Assembly: GCA_026129465.1 (NCBI GenBank) | Contig: JAHCIA010000001.1 | Coordinates: forward strand, 1,807,964 to 1,871,963 | Reading direction: 5' to 3' | Length of the DNA: 64,000 bases | DNA from: Flavobacteriales bacterium | Lineage (GTDB): Bacteria; Bacteroidota; Bacteroidia; Flavobacteriales_F; PHOS-HE28 | Shown: positions 42,197 through 49,716 of the stretch, piece after piece | Numbering within the stretch: position 1 is the stretch's first letter | How the letters are laid out: the number at the start of each line of letters is the position of its first letter | The notes under the pieces: model-generated | Database searches by the model: none | The model's input: the letters and a program-made list of their open reading frames with translations, nothing else | Told to the model about the DNA's origin: nothing | Program-made: the position numbers and the translations under genes

Positions 42197-43035
42197 ATAC
42201 CGTCGCATTGTACGATAAGGTCTGCCTGAAAGCGAGCAGGCACACCACCTACAGCTACAGCACCTCGTTCTCGCTCGGCATCCGTTCGCTGGACAAGCGT
42301 TTCCACGCACCGATACACGCCATCTATGGTTTCGTGCGTTTCGCCGACGAGATCGTGGACACCTTCCATGGCTACGACAAGGAGGACCTGCTGAAGCACT
42401 TCCGCGAGGACACCCACCGCGCCATCGACGATGGCATCAGCCTCAATCCCATCCTGCACAGCTTCCAGCGCGTGGTGAACGGATTCCACATCGAGCCGGA
42501 ACTCTATGACACTTTCCTGGACAGCATGGCCATGGACCTCACCGACACGGCCCATGACCAACGCAGCTACGAGACGTACATCCTGGGCAGCGCCGAGGTG
42601 GTGGGCCTGATGTGCCTGCGCGTGTTCTGCGAGGGTGACGATGCCCTGTACCAGCGCCTGAAGCCCTCCGCCATGAAGTTGGGCGCGGCCTTCCAGAAGG
42701 TGAACTTCCTGCGCGACCTGAAGGACGACCACCAGAACCTGGGCCGCACCTACTTCCCGGGCATCGATGTGGCGAGGCTGGACGCGGATACCAAACACCG
42801 GATCGAACAGGACATCCAACACGACTTCGACGAGGCCCTGGCAGGCATCCGCCAACTGCCCAAGGGAGCGCGTTTCGGGGTCTACATGGCGTACATCTAC
42901 TACGTGAACCTCTTCCGCAAGATCAAGGCCCTGCCATGCGACCGGATCATGCGGGAGCGCGTGCGTGTGCGCAACCGCCGGAAGATCGCCCTGCTCACCA
43001 CCAGCTACCTGCGCCACAGCTTTGGCCTGCTTTGA
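42193..43035 (+). CDS. crtB: phytoene synthase
   Basis: 280 residues. Condenses two geranylgeranyl diphosphates into phytoene. Both Asp-rich Mg motifs are present: FADEIVDTFHGYD (about 51-62) and FLRDLKDDHQNLGRTYFPG (about 174-192), the second with the characteristic DxxxD. The opening YSYSTSFSLGIRSLDKRFHA is the substrate flap. It overlaps crtI by four bases and idi begins four bases after its stop. Confidence 0.95.
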   Translation: MNTVALYDKVCLKASRHTTYSYSTSFSLGIRSLDKRFHAPIHAIYGFVRFADEIVDTFHGYDKEDLLKHFREDTHRAIDDGISLNPILHSFQRVVNGFHIEPELYDTFLDSMAMDLTDTAHDQRSYETYILGSAEVVGLMCLRVFCEGDDALYQRLKPSAMKLGAAFQKVNFLRDLKDDHQNLGRTYFPGIDVARLDADTKHRIEQDIQHDFDEALAGIRQLPKGARFGVYMAYIYYVNLFRKIKALPCDRIMRERVRVRNRRKIALLTTSYLRHSFGLL

Positions 43036-43039
43036 GAAC

Positions 43040-43591
43040 ATGCTCGCGGAGACCATCATCGAGGAACAAGTGCTGCTCGTGAACGAGCGGGACGAGGCCG
43101 TGGGCACCATGGGCAAGCTGGAGGCCCACCAAGTGGGCGCACTGCACCGGGCCTTCTCTGTTTTCCTTTTCGATGACCACGGCCGCCTGCTGCTGCAGAA
43201 GCGTGCCGCCGGCAAATACCATAGTGCGGGCCTGTGGACCAACACCTGTTGCAGCCACCCCCGGCCGGAGGAAATGTTGCATAATGCCGCCCAACGCCGG
43301 CTGAAAGAGGAAATGGGCATCGATACGCCACTGGAGCACCGATTCAGCTTCCTGTACAAAGCGGAATTCGACAACGGTCTGGTGGAGCATGAGTTGGACC
43401 ACGTCTTCTTCGGCAAATGGAGCGGATCGGTCTTGCCCGATCCGGAGGAGGCCGACGACTGGAAGTACATGACCATCGCCGACCTGGAGCAGGACCTGCG
43501 CCGGCATCCCGAACGCTACACCGTGTGGTTGCGCTCCTGCTGGGACCAGGTGCGCGCGCAGCTCAACAGCGGCCACCCACGTCCCTTCTGA
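43040..43591 (+). CDS. idi: isopentenyl-diphosphate delta-isomerase, type I
   Basis: 183 residues. Interconverts isopentenyl and dimethylallyl diphosphate. Nudix-fold type I enzyme: TNTCCSHPRPEE carries the active-site Cys and a metal His, the Nudix-like stretch AAQRRLKEEMGI is intact, and VEHELDHVFFG holds the catalytic Glu region. The ATG at 43040 is used; the frame is open further upstream inside crtB. In non-mevalonate bacteria idi is dispensable but raises carotenoid precursor flux, which suits its place in the operon. Confidence 0.94.
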   Translation: MLAETIIEEQVLLVNERDEAVGTMGKLEAHQVGALHRAFSVFLFDDHGRLLLQKRAAGKYHSAGLWTNTCCSHPRPEEMLHNAAQRRLKEEMGIDTPLEHRFSFLYKAEFDNGLVEHELDHVFFGKWSGSVLPDPEEADDWKYMTIADLEQDLRRHPERYTVWLRSCWDQVRAQLNSGHPRPF

Positions 43592-43602
43592 ACGGCACCA
43601 CC

Positions 43603-44277
43603 ATGTTGATGAAAAAGAACGGCGTGCACATCGCCACTGCCGATGACTTGGGAACGCTTGCCCACCTGCAGGCCGTGGACACCCCCATGCGGCCCGATGC
43701 CTTCGTGATGGGCCCGGAGAAGAAGGTGGAGCGCATAGCCCACCACTTCAAGGCCATCATGGAGACCCTCGGACTCGACCTCACGGACGACAGCCTGCAG
43801 GGCACCCCGCAGCGCGTGGCCAGGATGTTCGTGAACGAGGTGTTCAGCGGATTGGACCCGGAGAACAAACCCGAACCCACTCTCTTCAACAACAAATTCG
43901 GCTACAAGGGCATGCTGGTGGAGCGCGACATCACCGTGCACAGCTTCTGCGAGCACCACTTCGTGCCCATCATCGGCAAGGCCACGGTGGCCTACTACAG
44001 CAGCGGCCAGGTGGTGGGGCTCAGCAAACTGGACCGCATCGTGAAGTACTATGCGGCCAGACCCCAGGTGCAGGAGCGCCTCACCGAGCAGATCGCCGCG
44101 GAACTGAAATTGGTGCTCAATACCGACGATGTGGCCGTGCTGATCGATGCCGAGCACATGTGCGTGAAGCTGCGCGGTGTGAAGGACGAGTGCAGCAGCA
44201 CCGTCACCAGCCATTTCAGCGGAAGGTTCGAGGACGTGGATGTACGGAACGAATTCCTGGCTTACTTGAAGAAGTGA
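43603..44277 (+). CDS. folE: GTP cyclohydrolase I
   Basis: 224 residues from ATG 43603. Opens GTP to dihydroneopterin triphosphate, the first step to tetrahydrofolate and other pterins. VHSFCEHHFVPIIGKATVAY carries zinc ligands Cys and His; GLSKLDRIVKYYAARPQVQE and the Cys ligand in DAEHMCVKLRGVKD followed by SSTVTSHFSG complete the active site. It follows idi by 11 bases in the carotenoid operon and precedes photolyase. A folE within light-response clusters of other bacteria is known and has been linked to the photolyase antenna; the frame is open upstream but not natural. Confidence 0.95.
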   Translation: MLMKKNGVHIATADDLGTLAHLQAVDTPMRPDAFVMGPEKKVERIAHHFKAIMETLGLDLTDDSLQGTPQRVARMFVNEVFSGLDPENKPEPTLFNNKFGYKGMLVERDITVHSFCEHHFVPIIGKATVAYYSSGQVVGLSKLDRIVKYYAARPQVQERLTEQIAAELKLVLNTDDVAVLIDAEHMCVKLRGVKDECSSTVTSHFSGRFEDVDVRNEFLAYLKK

Positions 44278-44352
44278 AAACGTGATGGGATGCGAGCGTG
44301 CCCTTGCATTCGACCCTGGCGCTCCCACAGCCTCTCACTATTTTGATCCGCC

Positions 44353-45699
44353 ATGAAACCCCGCCTTTCCGTCCATTGGTTCCGTCGCGATCTGCGACTG
44401 GCGGACAACCACGGCCTATTCCGCGCGCTGACAGAGCACGGCGATGTGCTGCCGCTTTTCATCTTCGACACGGAGATCCTCGACAAGCTGGAGGACAAGG
44501 CCGACCGACGGGTGGACTTCATCCACCGGGCACTCACCGGCATGCAGGAGGAATTGGGGAAGCGCGGGTCCACACTGCTGGTGGAGCATGGCAGGCCCAT
44601 GGAGGTGTGGAAACAGCTGCTGGAGCGGTTCGAGATCACGGCCGTCACCGCCAACCACGACCACGAGCCTTACGCCATCGCCAGGGACAAGGCCGTGGGC
44701 GATCTACTGGCCCGTCATGGGGTGCCCTTCCGCACCTTCAAGGACATCAGCATCTTCGAGCGGGACGAGGTGGTGAAGGACGATGGTGGCGCATACATCG
44801 TGTACTCCCCGTACATACGCAAATGGCGGTCGCACTTCAAGCCGGATATGGCGAAAGCCTACCCGAGTGAGGCGCATGGGGACCGTCTGTTGCGTGGAGG
44901 ATCCGCCCCAATTCCCACGTTGGAGGCGCTCGGCTTTCGCAGAACCGACCTGATCGTACCCCCTGGCTCGGTCGGGGACGAACTGTTGAGACACTATGCC
45001 GAGACCCGGGACCTGCCAGCCATGAACGGCACCAGCCGCATGAGCGCCCACCTGCGTTTCGGTACCGTGAGCGTGCGTGAACTGGTGCGGTGCAGCATGG
45101 ACATCAGCCCGAAGTACCTCAACGAACTGATATGGAGGGAGTTCTTCATGCAGATCCTCTGGCACTTCCCCAAGCACGACAAAGCCTTCAAACCAGCCTA
45201 CGACAACATCTCCTGGCGCCATGACGAGGCTGAATTCAGGGCCTGGTGCGAGGGCCGGACAGGCTACCCACTGGTGGACGCGGGCATGCGCGAACTGAAC
45301 GCTACCGGCCTGATGCACAACCGGGTACGCATGGTGACGGCCAGTTTCCTCACCAAGCATCTGCTCATCGACTGGCGCTGGGGTGAAGCCTACTTCGCGG
45401 CCAAGCTCCTGGACTTCGAGTTGAGCAGCAACAACGGGGGGTGGCAGTGGGCCGCCGGCTCCGGATGTGATGCCGCACCCTACTTCCGCGTCTTCAACCC
45501 ACAACTCCAGCAGGAGAAGTTCGACCCTCAGTTAAAGTATGTGAAGAAGTGGGTTCCTGAGCTTGGATCGGCAAACTATGTGCGCCCAATGGTCGTTCAC
45601 GACTTGGCCCGCAAGCGTGCCATCGAGACCTACCGATCGGGTCTGGAGAGATGGAAAGCCGGGCCGGTGAAGCAACAACAGACCAACCTATTCGCTTGA
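44353..45699 (+). CDS. deoxyribodipyrimidine photolyase / cryptochrome family
   Basis: 448 residues. SVHWFRRDLRLADNHGL is the opening of the antenna-binding domain; the FAD domain holds GTSRMSAHLRFGTVSVREL, NELIWREFFMQILWHFP and EGRTGYPLVDAGMRELNATG followed by MHNRVRMVTASFLTKHLLIDWRWGE, ending NNGGWQWAAGSGCDAAPYFRVFNP. These match class I CPD photolyases, which repair UV-made pyrimidine dimers using light. TTG at 44314 and CTATTTTG at 44338-44345 suggest a promoter between folE and this gene. It is followed by two tiny tandem genes with a two-base gap. Confidence 0.93.
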   Translation: MKPRLSVHWFRRDLRLADNHGLFRALTEHGDVLPLFIFDTEILDKLEDKADRRVDFIHRALTGMQEELGKRGSTLLVEHGRPMEVWKQLLERFEITAVTANHDHEPYAIARDKAVGDLLARHGVPFRTFKDISIFERDEVVKDDGGAYIVYSPYIRKWRSHFKPDMAKAYPSEAHGDRLLRGGSAPIPTLEALGFRRTDLIVPPGSVGDELLRHYAETRDLPAMNGTSRMSAHLRFGTVSVRELVRCSMDISPKYLNELIWREFFMQILWHFPKHDKAFKPAYDNISWRHDEAEFRAWCEGRTGYPLVDAGMRELNATGLMHNRVRMVTASFLTKHLLIDWRWGEAYFAAKLLDFELSSNNGGWQWAAGSGCDAAPYFRVFNPQLQQEKFDPQLKYVKKWVPELGSANYVRPMVVHDLARKRAIETYRSGLERWKAGPVKQQQTNLFA

Positions 45700-45701
45700 T
45701 C

Positions 45702-45863
45702 ATGCCCCGCAAGAAGAAGTCCCTGATCCTGACCAGACCCATCAAGGAAGGTGTGAAGGAGATCAAGGTGCGCTTGGACGCCCGCACCATCATCACCCTG
45801 GCCAGTCAGAAGGCATTGGAATTCTGGCGTCAACGTTATCCCAAATTGGAGGTCATCGGCTGA
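45702..45863 (+). CDS. small basic protein, tandem copy A
   Basis: 53 residues; begins MPRKKKSLILTRPIKEG two bases after the photolyase stop. It has a Lys/Arg-rich start, two likely beta strands (EIKVRLDARTIITL) and an amphipathic helix (KALEFWRQRYPKLEVI). I do not recognise the family. It is 70 % identical to the next gene by hand alignment (37 of about 53 positions, one gap). Its tight packing and clear similarity to its neighbour argue that it is a real gene. No function can be stated; the high charge allows nucleic-acid or membrane binding. Confidence 0.7.
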   Translation: MPRKKKSLILTRPIKEGVKEIKVRLDARTIITLASQKALEFWRQRYPKLEVIG

Positions 45864-45875
45864 CCCCGCATCGAC

Positions 45876-46034
45876 ATGCCCCGCAAGAAACGCCCAATCA
45901 TCCTCGAGCGCCCCGTGAAAGAGGGCCGCGAGTTCAAGGTCCGCTTGGACCAACGCACGGTCATCACACTTTCGACCAAAAAGGCCTTGGAGATGTGGCG
46001 GAAGCGCTATCCCAAGCTGGAAGTGCTCGGCTGA
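45876..46034 (+). CDS. small basic protein, tandem copy B
   Basis: 52 residues: MPRKKRPIILERPVKEGREF, then KVRLDQRTVITLSTKKALEM and WRKRYPKLEVLG. It starts 12 bases after copy A and its stop is four bases before the SRPBCC gene. Conserved strands and helix match copy A, with changes mostly conservative (I/V, K/R, F/M, I/L), which suggests selection on the protein. Too short for many gene finders, so likely missed in published annotations. Function unknown. Confidence 0.7.
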   Translation: MPRKKRPIILERPVKEGREFKVRLDQRTVITLSTKKALEMWRKRYPKLEVLG

Positions 46035-46038
46035 CAAT

Positions 46039-46533
46039 ATGGCGGTCCATGTGCTCGACCGGGAATTATTGCTCCCCATCGGCTTGGATGAAGCGTGGGC
46101 GTTTTTCAGCTCCCCCCGCAACCTGGCGCGGATCACCCCGCCGGATATGGGGTTCAGCATACGCGAACCGTTCGACGACCGCGCCTGCCACACCGGGCAG
46201 CTGATCGGGTACACCGTGAAGCCCTTGTTGGGCATCCCACTCACCTGGGTCACGCGGATCGAGGCCGTGGAGGCCCCGTACCGCTTCGTGGACACCCAGC
46301 TCCGAGGGCCCTACAAGCGCTGGTGGCACCAACACACCTTCACCGCCGTGGAGGGTGGCGTGGTGATGCGTGACCGCGTGGAATACGAGCTTCCCTTTGG
46401 GCCACTGGGCGCATTGGCCCACGTTATCTTCGTCAAGCGCAGGCTGAAGAACATCTTCGACTTCCGAACCAGAACACTATTGGAGCTGTTCGGAGAAGGC
46501 CGGCCTGGCAAGACCGAAGCACAGGCGGCATAG
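46039..46533 (+). CDS. SRPBCC family protein
   Basis: 164 residues. Helix-grip (START-like) fold suggested by the opening LLLPIGLDEAWAFFSSPRNLARITPPDMGF, a central strand series (TWVTRIEAVEAPYRFVDTQL) and HTFTAVEGGVVMRDRVEYEL, with a C-terminal helix (FDFRTRTLLELFG). Such proteins bind hydrophobic ligands; members of this kind are often found in Bacteroidetes carotenoid clusters, where a role in handling a pigment or lipid is possible but unproven. The ATG is four bases after copy B and the stop is five bases before crtZ. Confidence 0.82.
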   Translation: MAVHVLDRELLLPIGLDEAWAFFSSPRNLARITPPDMGFSIREPFDDRACHTGQLIGYTVKPLLGIPLTWVTRIEAVEAPYRFVDTQLRGPYKRWWHQHTFTAVEGGVVMRDRVEYELPFGPLGALAHVIFVKRRLKNIFDFRTRTLLELFGEGRPGKTEAQAA

Positions 46534-46538
46534 CAGGC

Positions 46539-47039
46539 ATGAGCATCTGGGCCATCATCGCGATCGTGTCGGGCACGGCGGTCTTCATGGAGTTCGTGGC
46601 GTGGGCCACCCACAAGTACGTCATGCACGGCTTTCTGTGGTCCCTCCACCGCGACCACCACCGCAAGGACCACTACGGATTCCTGGAACGCAACGACGCC
46701 TTCTTCCTGATCTTCGCCATACCCTCCATGGTGCTCTTCATCGTGGGGAGCCTCCAGGGCCTGCACACACCTTGGTTGTGGATCGGTCTGGGCATCCTGG
46801 TATACGGGATACTGTACTTCATCGTGCACGAGGTCTTCATCCACCAGCGCATCAAATGGCTGCGCAGGACCAAGAACCCATATTTCCTGGCCATCCGCAA
46901 GGCGCACAAGGTGCATCACAAGCATTTACAGAAGGAGCACGGCGAATGCTTCGGCATGCTGGTGGTGCCTTTCAAGTACTACCGCGAAGCGAAGAAGGCC
47001 TTGGAACAGCAGCGCACAGGGCGAACCGCCGCCGCTTGA
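46539..47039 (+). CDS. crtZ: beta-carotene hydroxylase
   Basis: 166 residues. Di-iron membrane hydroxylase that adds 3-hydroxyl groups to carotenoid rings, making zeaxanthin-type pigments. Histidine motifs: THKYVMHGFLWSLHRDHH (about 24-41), HEVFIHQR (about 97-104) and KVHHKH (about 124-129), with four membrane helices (VFMEFVAWATH; FLIFAIPSMVLFIVGSL; WIGLGILVYGILYFIVH). It needs a cyclic carotenoid, so a lycopene cyclase must be encoded elsewhere. It closes the operon and converges on the cbb3 cluster with 28 bases between. Confidence 0.93.
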   Translation: MSIWAIIAIVSGTAVFMEFVAWATHKYVMHGFLWSLHRDHHRKDHYGFLERNDAFFLIFAIPSMVLFIVGSLQGLHTPWLWIGLGILVYGILYFIVHEVFIHQRIKWLRRTKNPYFLAIRKAHKVHHKHLQKEHGECFGMLVVPFKYYREAKKALEQQRTGRTAAA

Positions 47040-47067
47040 CCAATTCCCTGGTCGATGATGTCGGCGG

Positions 47068-47790
47068 TCAATGTGCCGGCGAGGCCGCACACTCCATCAG
47101 CGTGGTGTTCGCCTCAGGCAGATCGGGGCTGATGAAGGGTATGCCGAGATCCAGCCCACGCAGTATGAACAGCACACCCATCAGGGCATAGGCGTAAGGC
47201 GTCAACCGCCGCAGTGCCTTGCGCAACTCCGGACCGGCGCAACTGCCGCCCAGCTTCAAGCCCACCAGGGCGGGCCAGGTGCCCAGGCCGAAGAACAGCA
47301 TGAAGAGCATACCGTGTAGTGCACTGTCCTGTGCGAGGGCCCCTGCGGCCGCCAGATAGACCAAGCCACATGGCAGCAAGCCATTGAGCATGCCGGTGAA
47401 GAAGAGCCCCTCGGGCGACGTACGCTTCAGCTGCCTGGCCATCACGCCCTGCATGCGAAGCACATAACCGCCCAACACCGCACCGATGGGCAGCCAACGG
47501 AGGAGACGCGGCGCCAGCAGCCCGACCAGGATGAGCACACCCAGCACGATGGATACGCCCTGTTGCAGGCCGGCCAGTTGGAGTCCCCTACCGAAAACGC
47601 CGAACGCGGCACCCAGCATGCCATAAGTGATGATGCGCCCCCCGTTCATCGCCAAGGCGCCACCCAGCCGGGCAGCGAGCGAATGACGGGCGGAGGGCAC
47701 CGCCAAGGCCAACGGGCCGCACATGCCGATGCAATGCGCGCTGCCCAGCAGGCCCAGCACAAAGGCGGTGGCTATCGACCCGGGCACCAT
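47068..47790 (-). CDS. TauE/SafE-family membrane protein of the cbb3 cluster
   Basis: 240 residues from the ATG at 47790 (the frame opens earlier inside the FixH gene). Six or seven membrane helices. GLLGSAHCIGMCGPLALAVP (about 11-31) with its Cys pair, and GMLNGLLPCGLVYLAAAGAL (about 134-153) with a Cys, are the signature of the family branch found at the end of cbb3 oxidase operons (CcoH/YoaE-like 'sulfite exporter' annotation). Copper delivery to the oxidase is the likely role by analogy with related proteins; this is inference. Last gene of the operon. Confidence 0.85.
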   Translation of the reverse strand: MVPGSIATAFVLGLLGSAHCIGMCGPLALAVPSARHSLAARLGGALAMNGGRIITYGMLGAAFGVFGRGLQLAGLQQGVSIVLGVLILVGLLAPRLLRWLPIGAVLGGYVLRMQGVMARQLKRTSPEGLFFTGMLNGLLPCGLVYLAAAGALAQDSALHGMLFMLFFGLGTWPALVGLKLGGSCAGPELRKALRRLTPYAYALMGVLFILRGLDLGIPFISPDLPEANTTLMECAASPAH

Positions 47791-47800
47791 GTGTTCACAT

Positions 47801-48244
47801 TCAATCCAGATGGATACGGTCCTCCGTGAGATACGCCACACCACCGGCCTGCCATTCCAAGTGCATGGTATAGGCGCCCTTGGCCATGTCCTCGGTGTCC
47901 ATGGTGAAGCTGCCTTGTGGGTCGACATGCAAGGGGATGCGACGATCGGCGCGCGGGTCGTTCGGGCGCATGAGGAACAACTCCCCCGTGATCACCTCTC
48001 CCGACAACGACCCGGGGAACTCCAGTCGCAATCGCCCCGGCATCACCGTGGTCCGCACCTGTTCGCCCAAGGCCGCGGCGTTGCCCAGCTTGTCGATCTG
48101 TTCCTGGTAGCGCAGTTCGCGCGCGTAGTAGTCCTCGGCCACCAGGCTCTCCTGGTTGTGGTAGGCGCGCACCATGAAGTGCGCCATGATGAGGATGAAG
48201 GCGGCCATGACGGCCACGATCCAATGTCCGGTGTGCGGTCTCAT
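47801..48244 (-). CDS. FixH family protein (CcoH)
   Basis: 147 residues. One N-terminal membrane helix (GHWIVAVMAAFILIMAHFMV, about 6-25), then NQESLVAEDYYARELRYQEQ, the common FixH block, and a periplasmic beta domain. FixH/CcoH is needed for assembly or stability of cbb3 oxidase. The ATG overlaps the ccoG stop (ATGA at 48241-48244) and the stop lies ten bases before the TauE/SafE-type gene. Confidence 0.88.
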   Translation of the reverse strand: MRPHTGHWIVAVMAAFILIMAHFMVRAYHNQESLVAEDYYARELRYQEQIDKLGNAAALGEQVRTTVMPGRLRLEFPGSLSGEVITGELFLMRPNDPRADRRIPLHVDPQGSFTMDTEDMAKGAYTMHLEWQAGGVAYLTEDRIHLD

Positions 48245-49665
48245 GATGTTCCTGGCATGGGGCCCGTGAAAAGGGCCGTGATCTCTTCCAACAGTTTGTC
48301 GCCGCTGTACACGCCGATGCGCACACGGTTCTTCATGCCCTTCACCTCGGCGGCATCGAGGATGATGAACATCTGACCTTCCGCCTGACTTGACCGTTCC
48401 AACATGATGTCGCGTCCAGCGAGCCGGACCTCGCCACGTGCATCGAGCAATTCCATGCGGATCGGCATGTCGCGCGAGGTCTTGTTCACCAGGCGGTACT
48501 GGTACAGGTTGCTGATGCGGCCATCGTCCTGCTTCTGGTAAAGTGTGCCCGGTGTGCGAAGAACGGTGGCCTCCACGTCGCTGCGGGTGACGATGAGCGC
48601 GACCATGACACCCACCAGCAGCAACAGCACCGCCGTATAGGCCTTCATGCGCATGGTGAAGCTGAAGGACCGCTTCTCCACGATCCCGTTCTCGCTCGCA
48701 TAGCGGATCAGCCCACGCGGTTTCTCGATGCGGTCCATGATGTGGTCGCAGGCATCGATGCAGGCGGTGCAATTCACGCATTCCAACTGGGTGCCGTTCC
48801 GGATGTCGATGCCCGTGGGGCAGACCACCACACAGGCGTTGCAGTCGATGCAATCGCCCTTGCCCACGGCGGCCCTGTCCTCGCCCTTGCGGTAGCTGGA
48901 GCGTTTCTCGCCCCGCACCCGGTCATAGGCGATCACCACGCTGTCGCGGTCCAGCAGCACGCCTTGCAGACGGCCGTATGGGCATATGGTGGTGCAGACC
49001 TGTTCGCGCAGGAAGGCGAACACCCCATAGAAGGCCAGCATGAAGACCATCAGCGCGATGAAGCCCGCGAGGTTGGCCGCAGGTGGCTGGCTCACCACCT
49101 GGAACAGTTCCTCCGTGCCGATGATGTAGGCCAGGAAGGTGTGGCTGATGAGGAAGGCGATACCCAGGAAGATGGCGTGTTTGCCGGACTTTTTCAGGAC
49201 CTTTTCCGTGGTCCAAGGAGCCTTGTTCAGCGCGATCTGGTGGTTGCGATCGCCCTCGATCCAATACTCGATGCGCCTGAAGACCAGTTCCATGAAGATC
49301 GTCTGCGGGCACACCCAGCCGCAGAACAGCCTGCCGAAGACCACGGTGAACAGCGCGATGAATACGATCAGTGCGATGAAGGCCAGCACAAAGAGATGGA
49401 TGTCCTGCGGCCAGAAGGTCTGCCCGAAGAGCACGAATCGTCGCTCGATGACCTGGATCATCAGCAACGGCTCGCCGCCTATGCGGATGAAAGGCCCCAC
49501 GAAGAGGAAGGCCAGCAGGACCATCCCCACCACATTGCGCCAGTTGGTATAGCGGCCGCCAGGTTTCTTCGGGTAGAGCCAAACCCGTTTGCCCTGTTTG
49601 TCCACCGTGGCGATCGAGTCACGGAAGCTTTCGGCGCTATCGGTGTTTAGCTGCTCCATCCTCAT
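48241..49665 (-). CDS. ccoG: cytochrome c oxidase accessory protein CcoG
   Basis: 474 residues. Membrane protein with several helices in the first 330 residues, including GRLFCGWVCPQTIFMELVFR; two 4Fe-4S ferredoxin motifs (CIDCNACVVVCPTGI and CVNCTACIDACDHIM, about 275-315); a C-terminal helix and a periplasmic Ig-like domain. CcoG (RdxA/FixG) reduces copper in the membrane for cbb3 assembly. The ATG at 49665 is used; 49659 is possible. Between ccoP (51-base gap) and FixH (overlap). Confidence 0.95.
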   Translation of the reverse strand: MRMEQLNTDSAESFRDSIATVDKQGKRVWLYPKKPGGRYTNWRNVVGMVLLAFLFVGPFIRIGGEPLLMIQVIERRFVLFGQTFWPQDIHLFVLAFIALIVFIALFTVVFGRLFCGWVCPQTIFMELVFRRIEYWIEGDRNHQIALNKAPWTTEKVLKKSGKHAIFLGIAFLISHTFLAYIIGTEELFQVVSQPPAANLAGFIALMVFMLAFYGVFAFLREQVCTTICPYGRLQGVLLDRDSVVIAYDRVRGEKRSSYRKGEDRAAVGKGDCIDCNACVVVCPTGIDIRNGTQLECVNCTACIDACDHIMDRIEKPRGLIRYASENGIVEKRSFSFTMRMKAYTAVLLLLVGVMVALIVTRSDVEATVLRTPGTLYQKQDDGRISNLYQYRLVNKTSRDMPIRMELLDARGEVRLAGRDIMLERSSQAEGQMFIILDAAEVKGMKNRVRIGVYSGDKLLEEITALFTGPMPGTS

Positions 49666-49716
49666 CCGCTGGCGCGGTGCTCTTCATGGCGATGCGTACC
49701 GCCCCTCGGTGGTGCA

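Larger units (their letters stand above)
45702..46034 (+). repeat. tandem gene duplication (copies A and B)
   Basis: Two adjacent short genes, 45702-45863 and 45876-46034, encode clearly homologous products: shared MPRKK, IL.RP.KEG, KVRLD.RT.ITL, KALE.WR.RYPKLEV.G. The copies have diverged to about 70 % identity, so the duplication is not recent and both have been kept. Confidence 0.8.
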
